The position numbers and the translations under genes are program-made. From NCBI GenBank assembly GCA_023386495.1, contig JAEWJS010000136.1, positions 13,370 through 77,369 of the forward strand: DNA of 64,000 bases, written 5' to 3'. Below, in pieces: positions 26,400-34,132 of this stretch. This DNA comes from Bacillota bacterium. Lineage in GTDB: Bacteria > Bacillota > Bacilli > Paenibacillales > Paenibacillaceae. The notes below the pieces were generated by a model. It saw only the letters and a program-made list of their open reading frames with translations. It was not told the origin of the DNA and ran no database searches. Numbering within the stretch: the stretch's first letter is position 1; every line of letters begins with the position of its first letter.

Positions 26400-28016
26400 C
26401 TAGTCCCTCCCGTTCTCCAACAGATGGTCTACCGCCGCCTGCTCAATGGCTAGTCCTGCTTGGTAGCGAGCCATGAATGCTTGGAAGCCCTGCACATCCG
26501 CTGCATCCGGCGCGATCTCTTGCCCTTCGGCATCTTGGAACACTTGCTTCTCGAGGAAGTCCGCTAAGCTCTCGCCTTGGCCCTTATCGGTCAAGTACGC
26601 GGCCAGAAGCGCCATGCCCCATGCCCCGCCTTCGCCGGCCGTCGACATGACCGAGATCGGCACGTTCAGCGCGCCCGCGAGAATCTTCTGCCCGACGACA
26701 GGGGTCTTGAACAGTCCGCCATGCGCCAGGATGCTGTCGATGGCCACGCGCTCGTTCTCGGTGAGAATGTCCATGCCGAGCTTCAGCGCGCCGAAGGCGG
26801 TGAACAGATGCGTCCGCATGAAGTTGGCCAAATTGAAATTGCTTTCCGGCGACCGGACGAACAACGGTCGGCCTTGGTCGATACCCGTAATATTCTCGCC
26901 CGAGAGATAGCCGTAGCTTAGCAATCCGCCGCCATCCGGGTCGGCTTCAAGCGCCTTGCCCAGCAGCACGCTGAACAGCTTGCCGGAATCCGCGCCGAAG
27001 CCCATCGCCTCGGAGAATTCGCGGAACAGTCCCATCCAGGCATTGAGATCGCTGGAGCAGTTGTTGGCATGCACCATGCCGACCGGGCTGCCGTCCGGCG
27101 TCGTGACCATATCGATCTCCGGATAGACCTTGGAGAGCTCCTTCTCGAGCACGATCATCGCGAATACCGAGGTGCCCACGGAGATGTTGCCTGTGCGCTT
27201 CTTCACGCTGTTCGTCGCTACCATGCCCGTACCGGCATCACCTTCCGGCGGGCAGAGCGGAATACCGGCCTCCAGATCGCCGGCCGGGTCCAGAACGGCA
27301 GCGCCTGCCGCAGTCAATTGACCCGCTTCCTGGCCGGATAGCAGCACACGAGGAAGGACGTCCTGCAGCTTCCATGGGTAGCCCTTGTCCGCGACCAAGT
27401 CGTCGAATTGCTTGACCATCGCCGGATGGTAGTTATGGATCGATTCGTCGATCGGGAACATGCCGGAAGCATCGCCTATGCCGATGACTTTCTGCCCGGT
27501 CAGCAGCCAGTGGATGTAGCCCGACAGCGTCGTTACATAATCAATGCGAGGCACATGCTGCTCTTGATTCAGTATGGCTTGGTACAGGTGGGCAATACTC
27601 CAGCGCTCGGGAATGTTGAATTGGAACAAGTCCGTCAATGCCCGCGCTGCCGCGCCGGTCGTCGCATTGCGCCATGTCCGGAACGGCACGAGCAGCTCGC
27701 CCGCGCTGTCGAATGCCAAGTAGCCGTGCATCATGGCGGAGAAGCCGATCGCGCCGACGGTCTTAAGGGTAACGCCGTATTGCTGCGCGACATCTTGCTT
27801 CAGTTCGCGATATGCGGTCTGGAGGCCTGTCATAATATCCTCTTGGTTGTACGTCCAATAGCCGTCCTTGAGCAGATTCTCCCACTCGAAGCTTCCCGAT
27901 GCGATCGTCTCGAAACGACGATCGATCAGCACCGCTTTGATTCGGGTCGATCCGAACTCGATGCCAAGCGAGGTTTCGCCCTTGGCTATCGCTTCTTTCA
28001 AGTCCATAGCGTTCAT
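26400..28016 (-). CDS. araB: Ribulokinase
   Basis: A FGGY-family kinase of about 538 residues that phosphorylates L-ribulose. It has the ATP-binding start LGIEFGSTRIKAVLID, GFSAMMHGYLAFD, the conserved ISVGTSVFAMIV region and the C-terminal AHGGLFKTPVVGQ. Start: ATG 28016 or GTG 28022, the latter six bases after GAGGGG; frames further upstream run through the promoter and are excluded. First gene of the araBDA operon, controlled by an AraR box inside its promoter. Confidence 0.95.
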   Translation of the reverse strand: MNAMDLKEAIAKGETSLGIEFGSTRIKAVLIDRRFETIASGSFEWENLLKDGYWTYNQEDIMTGLQTAYRELKQDVAQQYGVTLKTVGAIGFSAMMHGYLAFDSAGELLVPFRTWRNATTGAAARALTDLFQFNIPERWSIAHLYQAILNQEQHVPRIDYVTTLSGYIHWLLTGQKVIGIGDASGMFPIDESIHNYHPAMVKQFDDLVADKGYPWKLQDVLPRVLLSGQEAGQLTAAGAAVLDPAGDLEAGIPLCPPEGDAGTGMVATNSVKKRTGNISVGTSVFAMIVLEKELSKVYPEIDMVTTPDGSPVGMVHANNCSSDLNAWMGLFREFSEAMGFGADSGKLFSVLLGKALEADPDGGGLLSYGYLSGENITGIDQGRPLFVRSPESNFNLANFMRTHLFTAFGALKLGMDILTENERVAIDSILAHGGLFKTPVVGQKILAGALNVPISVMSTAGEGGAWGMALLAAYLTDKGQGESLADFLEKQVFQDAEGQEIAPDAADVQGFQAFMARYQAGLAIEQAAVDHLLENGRD

Positions 28017-28079
28017 GGTCACATCTATCCCCTCTCTGGGTTTCGACCGCAAGAAGGCGGTTTCATTACCGACAGCATT

Positions 28080-28108
28080 AGTATATTTTCTGTACGTACA
28101 TTTGTCAA
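28080..28108 (-). promoter_or_regulatory. araB promoter with AraR box in the spacer
   Basis: On the minus strand TTGACA (28103-28108), 17 bases, TATACT (28080-28085): a near-consensus sigma-A promoter. The spacer carries the dyad TGTACGTACA (28091-28100), the core of the Bacillus AraR box, so repressor would sit on the promoter until arabinose releases it. Confidence 0.88.
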
Positions 28109-28230
28109 CCGAACACAATAGTTATACTAACATTAGCTGGGACGCCTCTCTGATCAATGTGGCAGCGGATTTACGTGTAGGTTGGATGTGCAACTTGTAC
28201 GCTTTTCAGGCGCGAATTCTGTCATATTGT

Positions 28231-28272
28231 TTGCAACGTTTACGAATTATGCTAGAATGTGTACGTACAACT
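28231..28272 (+). promoter_or_regulatory. araR promoter with AraR box
   Basis: TTGCAA (28231-28236), 16 bases, TAGAAT (28253-28258). The AraR box ATGTGTACGTACAACT (28257-28272) overlaps the -10 end and the start region, implying autorepression. The two boxes in this divergent region are about 170 bases apart, which could allow looping. Confidence 0.78.
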
Positions 28273-28302
28273 TCTCGAACAAGCAGGAAAGAAGTGAATG
28301 CC

Positions 28303-29394
28303 ATGAAACCGAAGTACCAGCTCATTATTGAAGAAATCAAGAGCCATATCCTCTCCGGAACGTACAAGGCGGGCGAGCGGATTCCTTCGGAGTTCGCGCT
28401 GCAGGAGAGCTATAATGTCAGCCGGCAGACGGTCCGCAAGGCGCTGCTGGAATTATCGAACGAGGGGTTCTTGCGAAGCGAGCGGGGCTCCGGCACGTAT
28501 GTCAGCAGCCAATATCGGTCCAGAACGGGCACGAAAGCCGCGAACCGCACGATCGGCGTTATCACGACCTATATTTCGGATTATATTTTCCCCTCCATCA
28601 TCCGCGGCATTGAGCGCCGATTGAATGAAGACAACTACTCGCTGCTATTGGCCAGCACGAACAATGATATCGCGCAGGAGAAGAAGGCATTGGAGATGAT
28701 GCTGTCTTACGGCGTGGACGGGTTGATCGTGGAACCTACCCGCAGCAATGTGTACAACCCGAACATCGCCTACTACTTGTCCTTCAAGGAACAAGAAGTT
28801 CCGCTTGCCATGATCAATGCCTACTACGAAGAATTGGAGGTTCCCTTCTTCTGCCTGGACGACGTGCAATCCAGCCTGCTCGCGACCCGGGAGCTGATCG
28901 CCAGCGGCCATACCCAGATCGGCATTATCGCCAAGATGGACGATTTGCAGGGGAAGCTTCGAATGAAGGGATTCATCAAGGCGCTCGGGGAAGCCAGATT
29001 GCGGTTCCAGCAGGAGCATGTGCTGGCATTCGATACGGAATCGAAGCCTTACTTGTCCGCGAACCTGGAGGCATACCTGACCGAGAACCGGGATGACTTG
29101 ACCGCGCTTGTCTGTTACAACGACGAGGTGGGCCTGGAGGTCGTCAATGTCTGCAGGAAGCTGGGCATCGCCATTCCGGACGAGCTGTCCATTATCGGAC
29201 AGGACAATTCCTACATCGCCAAGAACGCGAACATCCAGCTCACGACGCTGACGCATCCCCAAGAGCAGATGGGACGCGACGCGGCGGATTGGGTCATCAA
29301 GCATCTGCAAGGCAAGAAGGACCTGCCCTCCAGCACTTACTATCAGCCCGTGTTGATCGCGGGCGAGACCGTGAAGACGCTGGAAGTGGAATAG
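28303..29394 (+). CDS. araR: Arabinose operon repressor AraR (GntR/LacI chimera)
   Basis: A 363-residue repressor with an N-terminal GntR winged helix (about 1-70, IPSEFALQESYNVSRQTVRKAL and GSGTYVSS) joined to a LacI/GalR-type effector domain (from about 85, TIGVITTYISDYIFPSIIRGIE). This chimera is the hallmark of AraR. Arabinose binding should release it from the boxes at 28091 and 28260. Divergent from araBDA. The ATG at 28303 gives the normal N-terminus; a GTG nine bases upstream is possible. Confidence 0.94.
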   Translation: MKPKYQLIIEEIKSHILSGTYKAGERIPSEFALQESYNVSRQTVRKALLELSNEGFLRSERGSGTYVSSQYRSRTGTKAANRTIGVITTYISDYIFPSIIRGIERRLNEDNYSLLLASTNNDIAQEKKALEMMLSYGVDGLIVEPTRSNVYNPNIAYYLSFKEQEVPLAMINAYYEELEVPFFCLDDVQSSLLATRELIASGHTQIGIIAKMDDLQGKLRMKGFIKALGEARLRFQQEHVLAFDTESKPYLSANLEAYLTENRDDLTALVCYNDEVGLEVVNVCRKLGIAIPDELSIIGQDNSYIAKNANIQLTTLTHPQEQMGRDAADWVIKHLQGKKDLPSSTYYQPVLIAGETVKTLEVE

Positions 29395-29429
29395 TGTTGT
29401 GGATGCTTATGGATCGACTGCTCGGATAC

Positions 29430-29735
29430 AATAGCGAAGCATCTGCGCTGTTAACGTACACGCATGCGCTATTTATAGACCGTATGGCTCTTTCTAACCC
29501 ATTAGTGTATCGACTGCGCTAAATAGCGCACAGCTGGTCGCTATTTAGCGCACTCAAGCTATTTTTGGCTTCGGCATGGGGCGAAGCTCTTGGATTAGCG
29601 CTTGGGGATGCGTTATTAGCGCAGATGCTTCGCAATTGCGTGCGTGTAGCCTGTCCATGCACATACCTTAACAGCGCCATTGCTTCGCTAATCACCCGTA
29701 GGCCCAGAGCTTGGCGATTGGCGCATGGCGACTCG
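29430..29735. repeat. Palindrome-rich intergenic element, copy A
   Basis: Fills the 416-base gap between araR and the kinase gene. The left end AATAGCGAAGCATCTGCGCT is repeated inverted near 29692-29655 (ATTAGCGAAGCAATGGCGCT), so the element has imperfect terminal inverted repeats. The centre has a perfect 14-base hairpin (29515-29528 with 29539-29552, TGCGCTAAATAGCG arms). The right flank (ccagagcttgg.gattggcg) is also shared with the copy at 32961. No open reading frame, so it is MITE-like or a structured intergenic repeat. Confidence 0.75.
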
Positions 29736-29758
29736 GGTGGATTCATCCTAAAAAGAAA

Positions 29759-29803
29759 GGTACTACTTAAGTCAATGCGGCATCGATTGACCTAAGCAGT
29801 ACC
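29759..29803 (-). terminator. Terminator after the histidine kinase gene
   Basis: Arms of 18 bases with two mismatches (29759-29776, 29786-29803), followed on the minus strand by TTTCTTTTT. It ends the two-component operon eight bases after the kinase stop. Confidence 0.85.
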
Positions 29804-29810
29804 CAAAGCA

Positions 29811-32033
29811 TTATTCCAACGGCAGCAGCACCGTCACCTTGAACAAGTCGCCGTCTACCTCGAGCTCTAGCGTGCCGCCGTGTAAATCGACGATCGACTT
29901 CGCGATCGCGAGCCCGAGACCCGACCCTTCGGTATGCCGGGAGCCGTCGCCTCGTTTGAACCGCTCGAACAACTCGTCTACGTTGTCGCCCAGCTCGAAC
30001 TTCGCGATATTTTTGAACACGATCTCCGCGCGGCCCCCTGCATAGCCCATCGTAATGTACACGCGGGTATGCTCGAGCGAGTACCGCAGGATGTTGCTGA
30101 TCAGATTGTCGAATACGCGCCATATTTTCTGCCCGTCGACCATTGCATGCACCGGCTCATCCGGCAGCTTGATGCGGAATTGCAGGTCCGACTGCTCCAT
30201 GCTCGCTTCCGATTCGGCGATCGCCTGCTTCATCAACTGAACGAGATCGACGCGTGACCGCAGCAGCTCGACGCTGCCGCTCGCCATCTTCGTCGCCTCG
30301 AACAGATCGTCGATCAGCACCTTCAGGCGCTGGCTCTTCTGATCGATGATGCCGATGTACGACGATCGCTCTTCCTCCGTCAGCTCGGGCTTCTTCAGCA
30401 GCTCCACGTACGAGATGACGGCCGTGAGCGGCGTGCGAAGATCATGGCTGACGTTCGTGATCAGCTCCGTCTTCAGCCGCTCGCTCTTCGCCTCCTTCGC
30501 CTGCGAGACGACGACGCCCCGCTTCAGCTGGTTCAGATGGCTCGCGAGCCCAGACAGCACCGAGCGTCCTCGCACGGGCAGCTCCGCCGCCAGCCGTCCG
30601 GCTTCGTAGTCGCGAGCCGCCTCCAGAATGCGATTCAGATACCCCATCTGTCGGATCACATAGATGCCTAGCGGCAGGGCGACGAGAATGAAGGCCGGGA
30701 AATACAGCAGGATTGCGCCAGGTTCAATGGCCACGACCGCTGCGCCCAGGCCGAAGCCGAATGCAATGGCCGTATACGCCGTGACCTGCCAGCCTACCCG
30801 CGCGTTACGGAAGGCGTCGCCGATCGCCCGAAGCACGCGGCTGATCAGCGAGCGATGCAGCAGCTCGTGCCCCAGCAGCTCCCAGCCCTCTAACGTCCGG
30901 AACCAGATATTCAATTGTACGACGGATGCGACAAGCAGGCATGTCAGGATGAGGAAGCGGAATGCCAGATCCGACACGAAGCTGAACGGAAAGTCTCGGA
31001 TCTGCTCGTAGTAGAGATGGACCGGATCTTGCAGCATATGAAGCGTAATAAAGCCCGAGATCAGGAATATTGCAGCGCGCAGATCGATCGGGATCCGGTT
31101 GTAAGCCGGTCTCAGCTGCTCCATGCTGAATAGGATCGTCCCCATGCGTCGTCTGCCGACGATGATGGATGCGATTAAGAGCGCGCTGCCTGCGAGAAGC
31201 GCAATGATGACGCCTAGTCGGCGCTGATCGAATTGCTGCTGGGCGGCAAGTGCTGCTGCCGTCTTCGGCACGGCGATCCAGCCCTCGAATTGCTTGGCAG
31301 GCCGGGCTGCGGCAATCCGGTCTACCGCTTCGTGATGCGGCAGCATGTAGCTCGGCATGCTCTCGACCGTCAACCTATCGCTGTGCTTGTCCGGATAGCG
31401 CTTGACGTACAGCATGCCTCTGAGCAGCTTCGCTTCGTTCGAACGGTCGCCCGCAAGCGTCGTATTCGTATAGACCTGCTCGCTCTCGGTGTCCTGAAGA
31501 TAATAGGAGAACCGATTGCGGTACTCATAGTACGCGCCTCGGAACTGGTCGAGCTCCCGGAAGTACTCGGCCAGCTGCGCTACCTTTTCCTTGCGGATCT
31601 CAGCGGCGATATACGCTTCATTGTTGAAGTTCTCCTGGATGTCCGCAAGCTTCGCATCCCGCTCCGCCCGCAGGTCTTCGGTGATCGCTTCCTTGCCTGT
31701 CGTGACGGCCTCCAGAATCTTGTACTCGTATTGATTCCGAATGTCCGCAAGCTGCGATTCGAGATCGCCGTAACGATTGCGGTACTCCTCGATCTCTTGC
31801 TGGCTGACGCTGATCTGCTGCCGCGCTTCCTCTTCGCTCACGGCGCCGAGCTCGAACAGGTAGAGATGCTGGACGAGCCGCATGAGATCATGCTGCACTT
31901 CGTTCGTCTCGTAATAGCTGCGGCCGATATAGCTGCTGCCGGAGGACAAGCCCGACAGCACGCCGTTTAAGCCTAGCGTGAAGAGCAGCGCCAGCACCAG
32001 CAGGGACGACCTACTTCTCCATTTTGTATCCAA
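29811..32033 (-). CDS. Membrane sensor histidine kinase
   Basis: A 740-residue kinase. One membrane segment (11-30) leads to a 240-residue external region with a long charged coiled coil (about 70-165); five further hydrophobic segments span about 274-460; a HAMP-like stretch precedes the dimerisation motif NVSHDLRTPLTAV with phospho-acceptor His530. The ATPase part shows the N box FDNLISNILRYS, and the G box GSGLGLAIAKS. The signal is unknown. The gene starts at TTG inside the response regulator gene (23-base overlap), so expression is coupled; a later GTG near 31997 is an alternative start. Confidence 0.9.
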   Translation of the reverse strand: MDTKWRSRSSLLVLALLFTLGLNGVLSGLSSGSSYIGRSYYETNEVQHDLMRLVQHLYLFELGAVSEEEARQQISVSQQEIEEYRNRYGDLESQLADIRNQYEYKILEAVTTGKEAITEDLRAERDAKLADIQENFNNEAYIAAEIRKEKVAQLAEYFRELDQFRGAYYEYRNRFSYYLQDTESEQVYTNTTLAGDRSNEAKLLRGMLYVKRYPDKHSDRLTVESMPSYMLPHHEAVDRIAAARPAKQFEGWIAVPKTAAALAAQQQFDQRRLGVIIALLAGSALLIASIIVGRRRMGTILFSMEQLRPAYNRIPIDLRAAIFLISGFITLHMLQDPVHLYYEQIRDFPFSFVSDLAFRFLILTCLLVASVVQLNIWFRTLEGWELLGHELLHRSLISRVLRAIGDAFRNARVGWQVTAYTAIAFGFGLGAAVVAIEPGAILLYFPAFILVALPLGIYVIRQMGYLNRILEAARDYEAGRLAAELPVRGRSVLSGLASHLNQLKRGVVVSQAKEAKSERLKTELITNVSHDLRTPLTAVISYVELLKKPELTEEERSSYIGIIDQKSQRLKVLIDDLFEATKMASGSVELLRSRVDLVQLMKQAIAESEASMEQSDLQFRIKLPDEPVHAMVDGQKIWRVFDNLISNILRYSLEHTRVYITMGYAGGRAEIVFKNIAKFELGDNVDELFERFKRGDGSRHTEGSGLGLAIAKSIVDLHGGTLELEVDGDLFKVTVLLPLE

Positions 32034-32703
32034 TTCCCCATACCACCTTCAGATATCTCGGATTCTTCGGATCGATCTCGATCTTCTCCCGGATCTTGCG
32101 GATATGCACGGCAACCGTGTTCTCCGCATTATAGCTCGGCTCTTTCCATGCCCGTTCATAGATTTCATCAATCGAAAATACGCGCCCCGCGTTCGTCATC
32201 AACAGCTCGACGATCCGGTATTCGATCGGCGTCAGCTTGACCGGATCGCCGCTGAGCCGCACCTCCCGCGCATCCTGATCGAGCGTAAGTCCGTTCAATT
32301 GGATGACGCGCGTGCTGCCTCCGTACGTGCCAAGCGTGATGAAGCGCCGCAGTTGGGACTTCATCCTCGCGATCAGCTCCACCGGATTGAACGGCTTCGT
32401 CACGTAGTCGTCCGCCCCGATCGACAAACCGAGCACCTTGTCCGTATCCTCCGTCTTCGCGCTCAGCATGATGATCGGGATATTCTTGCTCTCTCGTATG
32501 CGGAACGTCGCGGCGATCCCGTCAAGCCGCGGCATCATAATGTCCATGACGATCAGATGCACCTCTTGCTTCTCCAGCAGCTCCAGCGCTTCTACGCCGT
32601 CGCCGGCTTCCAGCACGGTCATCCCCTCGTTGCGCAGATAGATGCCGATCGCCTCGCGTATGGCCCGGTCGTCGTCGACGACGAGCACGGTATATTCATT
32701 CAT
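32011..32703 (-). CDS. OmpR/PhoB-family response regulator
   Basis: A 230-residue regulator with a receiver domain (acidic pocket Asp10-12, phospho-acceptor Asp54 in IVMDIMMP, Lys in VTKPF) and a C-terminal winged helix (LTPIEYRIVELLMTNAGRVFSIDEIYERAW, then VAVHIRKIREKIE). It pairs with the overlapping histidine kinase. The ATG at 32703 lies nine bases after AGAGGG; the frame upstream is not used. Targets are unknown; the genes flanking the pair are two repeat-filled intergenic regions, which gives no hint. Confidence 0.94.
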   Translation of the reverse strand: MNEYTVLVVDDDRAIREAIGIYLRNEGMTVLEAGDGVEALELLEKQEVHLIVMDIMMPRLDGIAATFRIRESKNIPIIMLSAKTEDTDKVLGLSIGADDYVTKPFNPVELIARMKSQLRRFITLGTYGGSTRVIQLNGLTLDQDAREVRLSGDPVKLTPIEYRIVELLMTNAGRVFSIDEIYERAWKEPSYNAENTVAVHIRKIREKIEIDPKNPRYLKVVWGIGYKMEK

Positions 32704-32960
32704 TGCTGCTAACCCTCTTCCGTCGGTATTCGGCCGGTACCTGTCTCTCATTATATACGTTAACTTTTGCGAAATAAGAGGGGGAATCCTTAAGACTTTC
32801 TTAAGAGGGGGTTTCGACTTACAGCACCACCCGCGCAACGAACGTCCGTTGTATGCAGGCAAATCAGACTGTCGAATCATTCATTTGCGGCAGCGTTAGC
32901 GCCCGCCGGTATCGGGAGCCGGCTATGCCCTCGAAGCTTCTGGGCAGGCTGCACGCATGC

Positions 32961-33210
32961 AATAGCGAAGCATCTGCGCTGTTAAGGTACACAGATGCGC
33001 TAATCCAGGGTGCTTGGCCTCAGGTAGACGGCGTATGTGCCTGAGTGCGCTAATTAACGCACAGTCATGCGCAAATTAGCGCATTCTGCACATTAATGGG
33101 TTAGAACGTGGGATAGGGCCCGATCATAGCGTCTGAATATGCCTTAACAACGCAATTGCTTCGCTAATCGCGTAATAGACCCAGAGCTTGGTGATTGGCG
33201 GCATTCGGCG
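32961..33210. repeat. Palindrome-rich intergenic element, copy B
   Basis: Lies in a 750-base region without genes (32704-33453). The left end AATAGCGAAGCATCTGCGCT is identical to copy A over 20 bases and more, and the inverted partner is near 33141-33168. A hairpin with 16-base arms (33046-33061, 33068-33083; two mismatches) sits in the middle. Bases 32704-32960 and 33211-33339 show nothing else recognisable apart from the promoter region of the two-component system. Confidence 0.75.
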
Positions 33211-33339
33211 ATTCGCCCGAAAGTATCAGGCAGATCGCCCCAATACAGAGCCTTTATGGCCCTTCGGCGCAAATTCGAATTATTCGACAGTCTCCACATC
33301 CGAACTGCACGCAATGCAGCGCATCCGAATCGCATCGCC

Positions 33340-33389
33340 TATGCATGCAAACAGCCGACCGCAATCGCGGTCGGCTGTTTGCATGCATA
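33340..33389. terminator. Perfect 23-base hairpin after the cupin gene
   Basis: Arms 33340-33362 and 33367-33389 are perfectly complementary around a four-base loop (AATC). It lies 64 bases after the cupin stop on the minus strand. It lacks a T run after the stem, so it may act as a terminator, an mRNA stabiliser or simply a long palindrome. Confidence 0.6.
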
Positions 33390-33453
33390 GAAGTATCATA
33401 CTGCCGGAATGGAATGATCCGTATGAGACATGAGACGCAACTTCGCGGAAACT

Positions 33454-34029
33454 TCACCGCTGCCGTTCGGCGGCCATCGCATCGGCCTTGGTAGCATGCA
33501 CGGTGCCGAATGCATGCTCGGGCGGCGCATAGATCGCGTAGACCTTCATCGGCTTGTTTCCCGTATTGGTGATATTGTGCCATTTGCCAGCCGGAACCAT
33601 AACGGCGTAATCCTCGAAGGCGTTCGCCGCATAATCCAAGCGATCCCGGCTATCGCCCATCTGCACGAGCCCTTGTCCTTCTTCGATCCGTATGAACTGG
33701 TCTGTCGTCGGATGAACTTCTAAGCCGATATCATCCCCGACGCCGATGCTCATGACCGTCACTTGCAGATGGCTGCCCGTCCAGAGGGCGGTGCGGTACG
33801 TATTGTTGCGCTCCGTCACGTCCTCGATATTCACGACCAGCGGCGTCCCCCCATAGTCCTTCATCGCAATATCACGGAATGTCCGGCCGCCGTAATGCCA
33901 ATCCCCTGCGGCCCATCCGGCAGCCGGATACCTATATGCGGGAGCAGCGCAGAACGTCGGATAGGGATAGCCGTACCGGTAATACGCGTACGCAGGGGAT
34001 ACGCACGTTGTTGCGGGAACAGGATACAT
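33454..34029 (-). CDS. Cupin-domain protein with Tyr/Pro-rich N-terminus
   Basis: A 191-residue protein. Residues 1-45 are rich in Tyr, Pro and Ala (YAYYRYGYPYPTF), unusual for a cytoplasmic enzyme and more like spore-coat or surface proteins; no signal peptide. From about 60 a single cupin barrel follows, with metal-ligand candidates in EVHPTTDQFIRIEEG and GKWHNI. Relatives are annotated only as cupins. It follows the GH43 gene by 103 bases on the same strand and may be the end of that operon. The ATG at 34029 has GGGAGG about 11 bases upstream. Confidence 0.82.
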   Translation of the reverse strand: MYPVPATTCVSPAYAYYRYGYPYPTFCAAPAYRYPAAGWAAGDWHYGGRTFRDIAMKDYGGTPLVVNIEDVTERNNTYRTALWTGSHLQVTVMSIGVGDDIGLEVHPTTDQFIRIEEGQGLVQMGDSRDRLDYAANAFEDYAVMVPAGKWHNITNTGNKPMKVYAIYAPPEHAFGTVHATKADAMAAERQR

Positions 34030-34132
34030 GGTTGTCAATTCCTCCCAATGGATGATGACACATCTTATGCCCATGCTCCGCGTTCCGTTCCGCACCTCGG
34101 TCTGTCACCGGCGTCCGCTGACGCGCTCTTCG

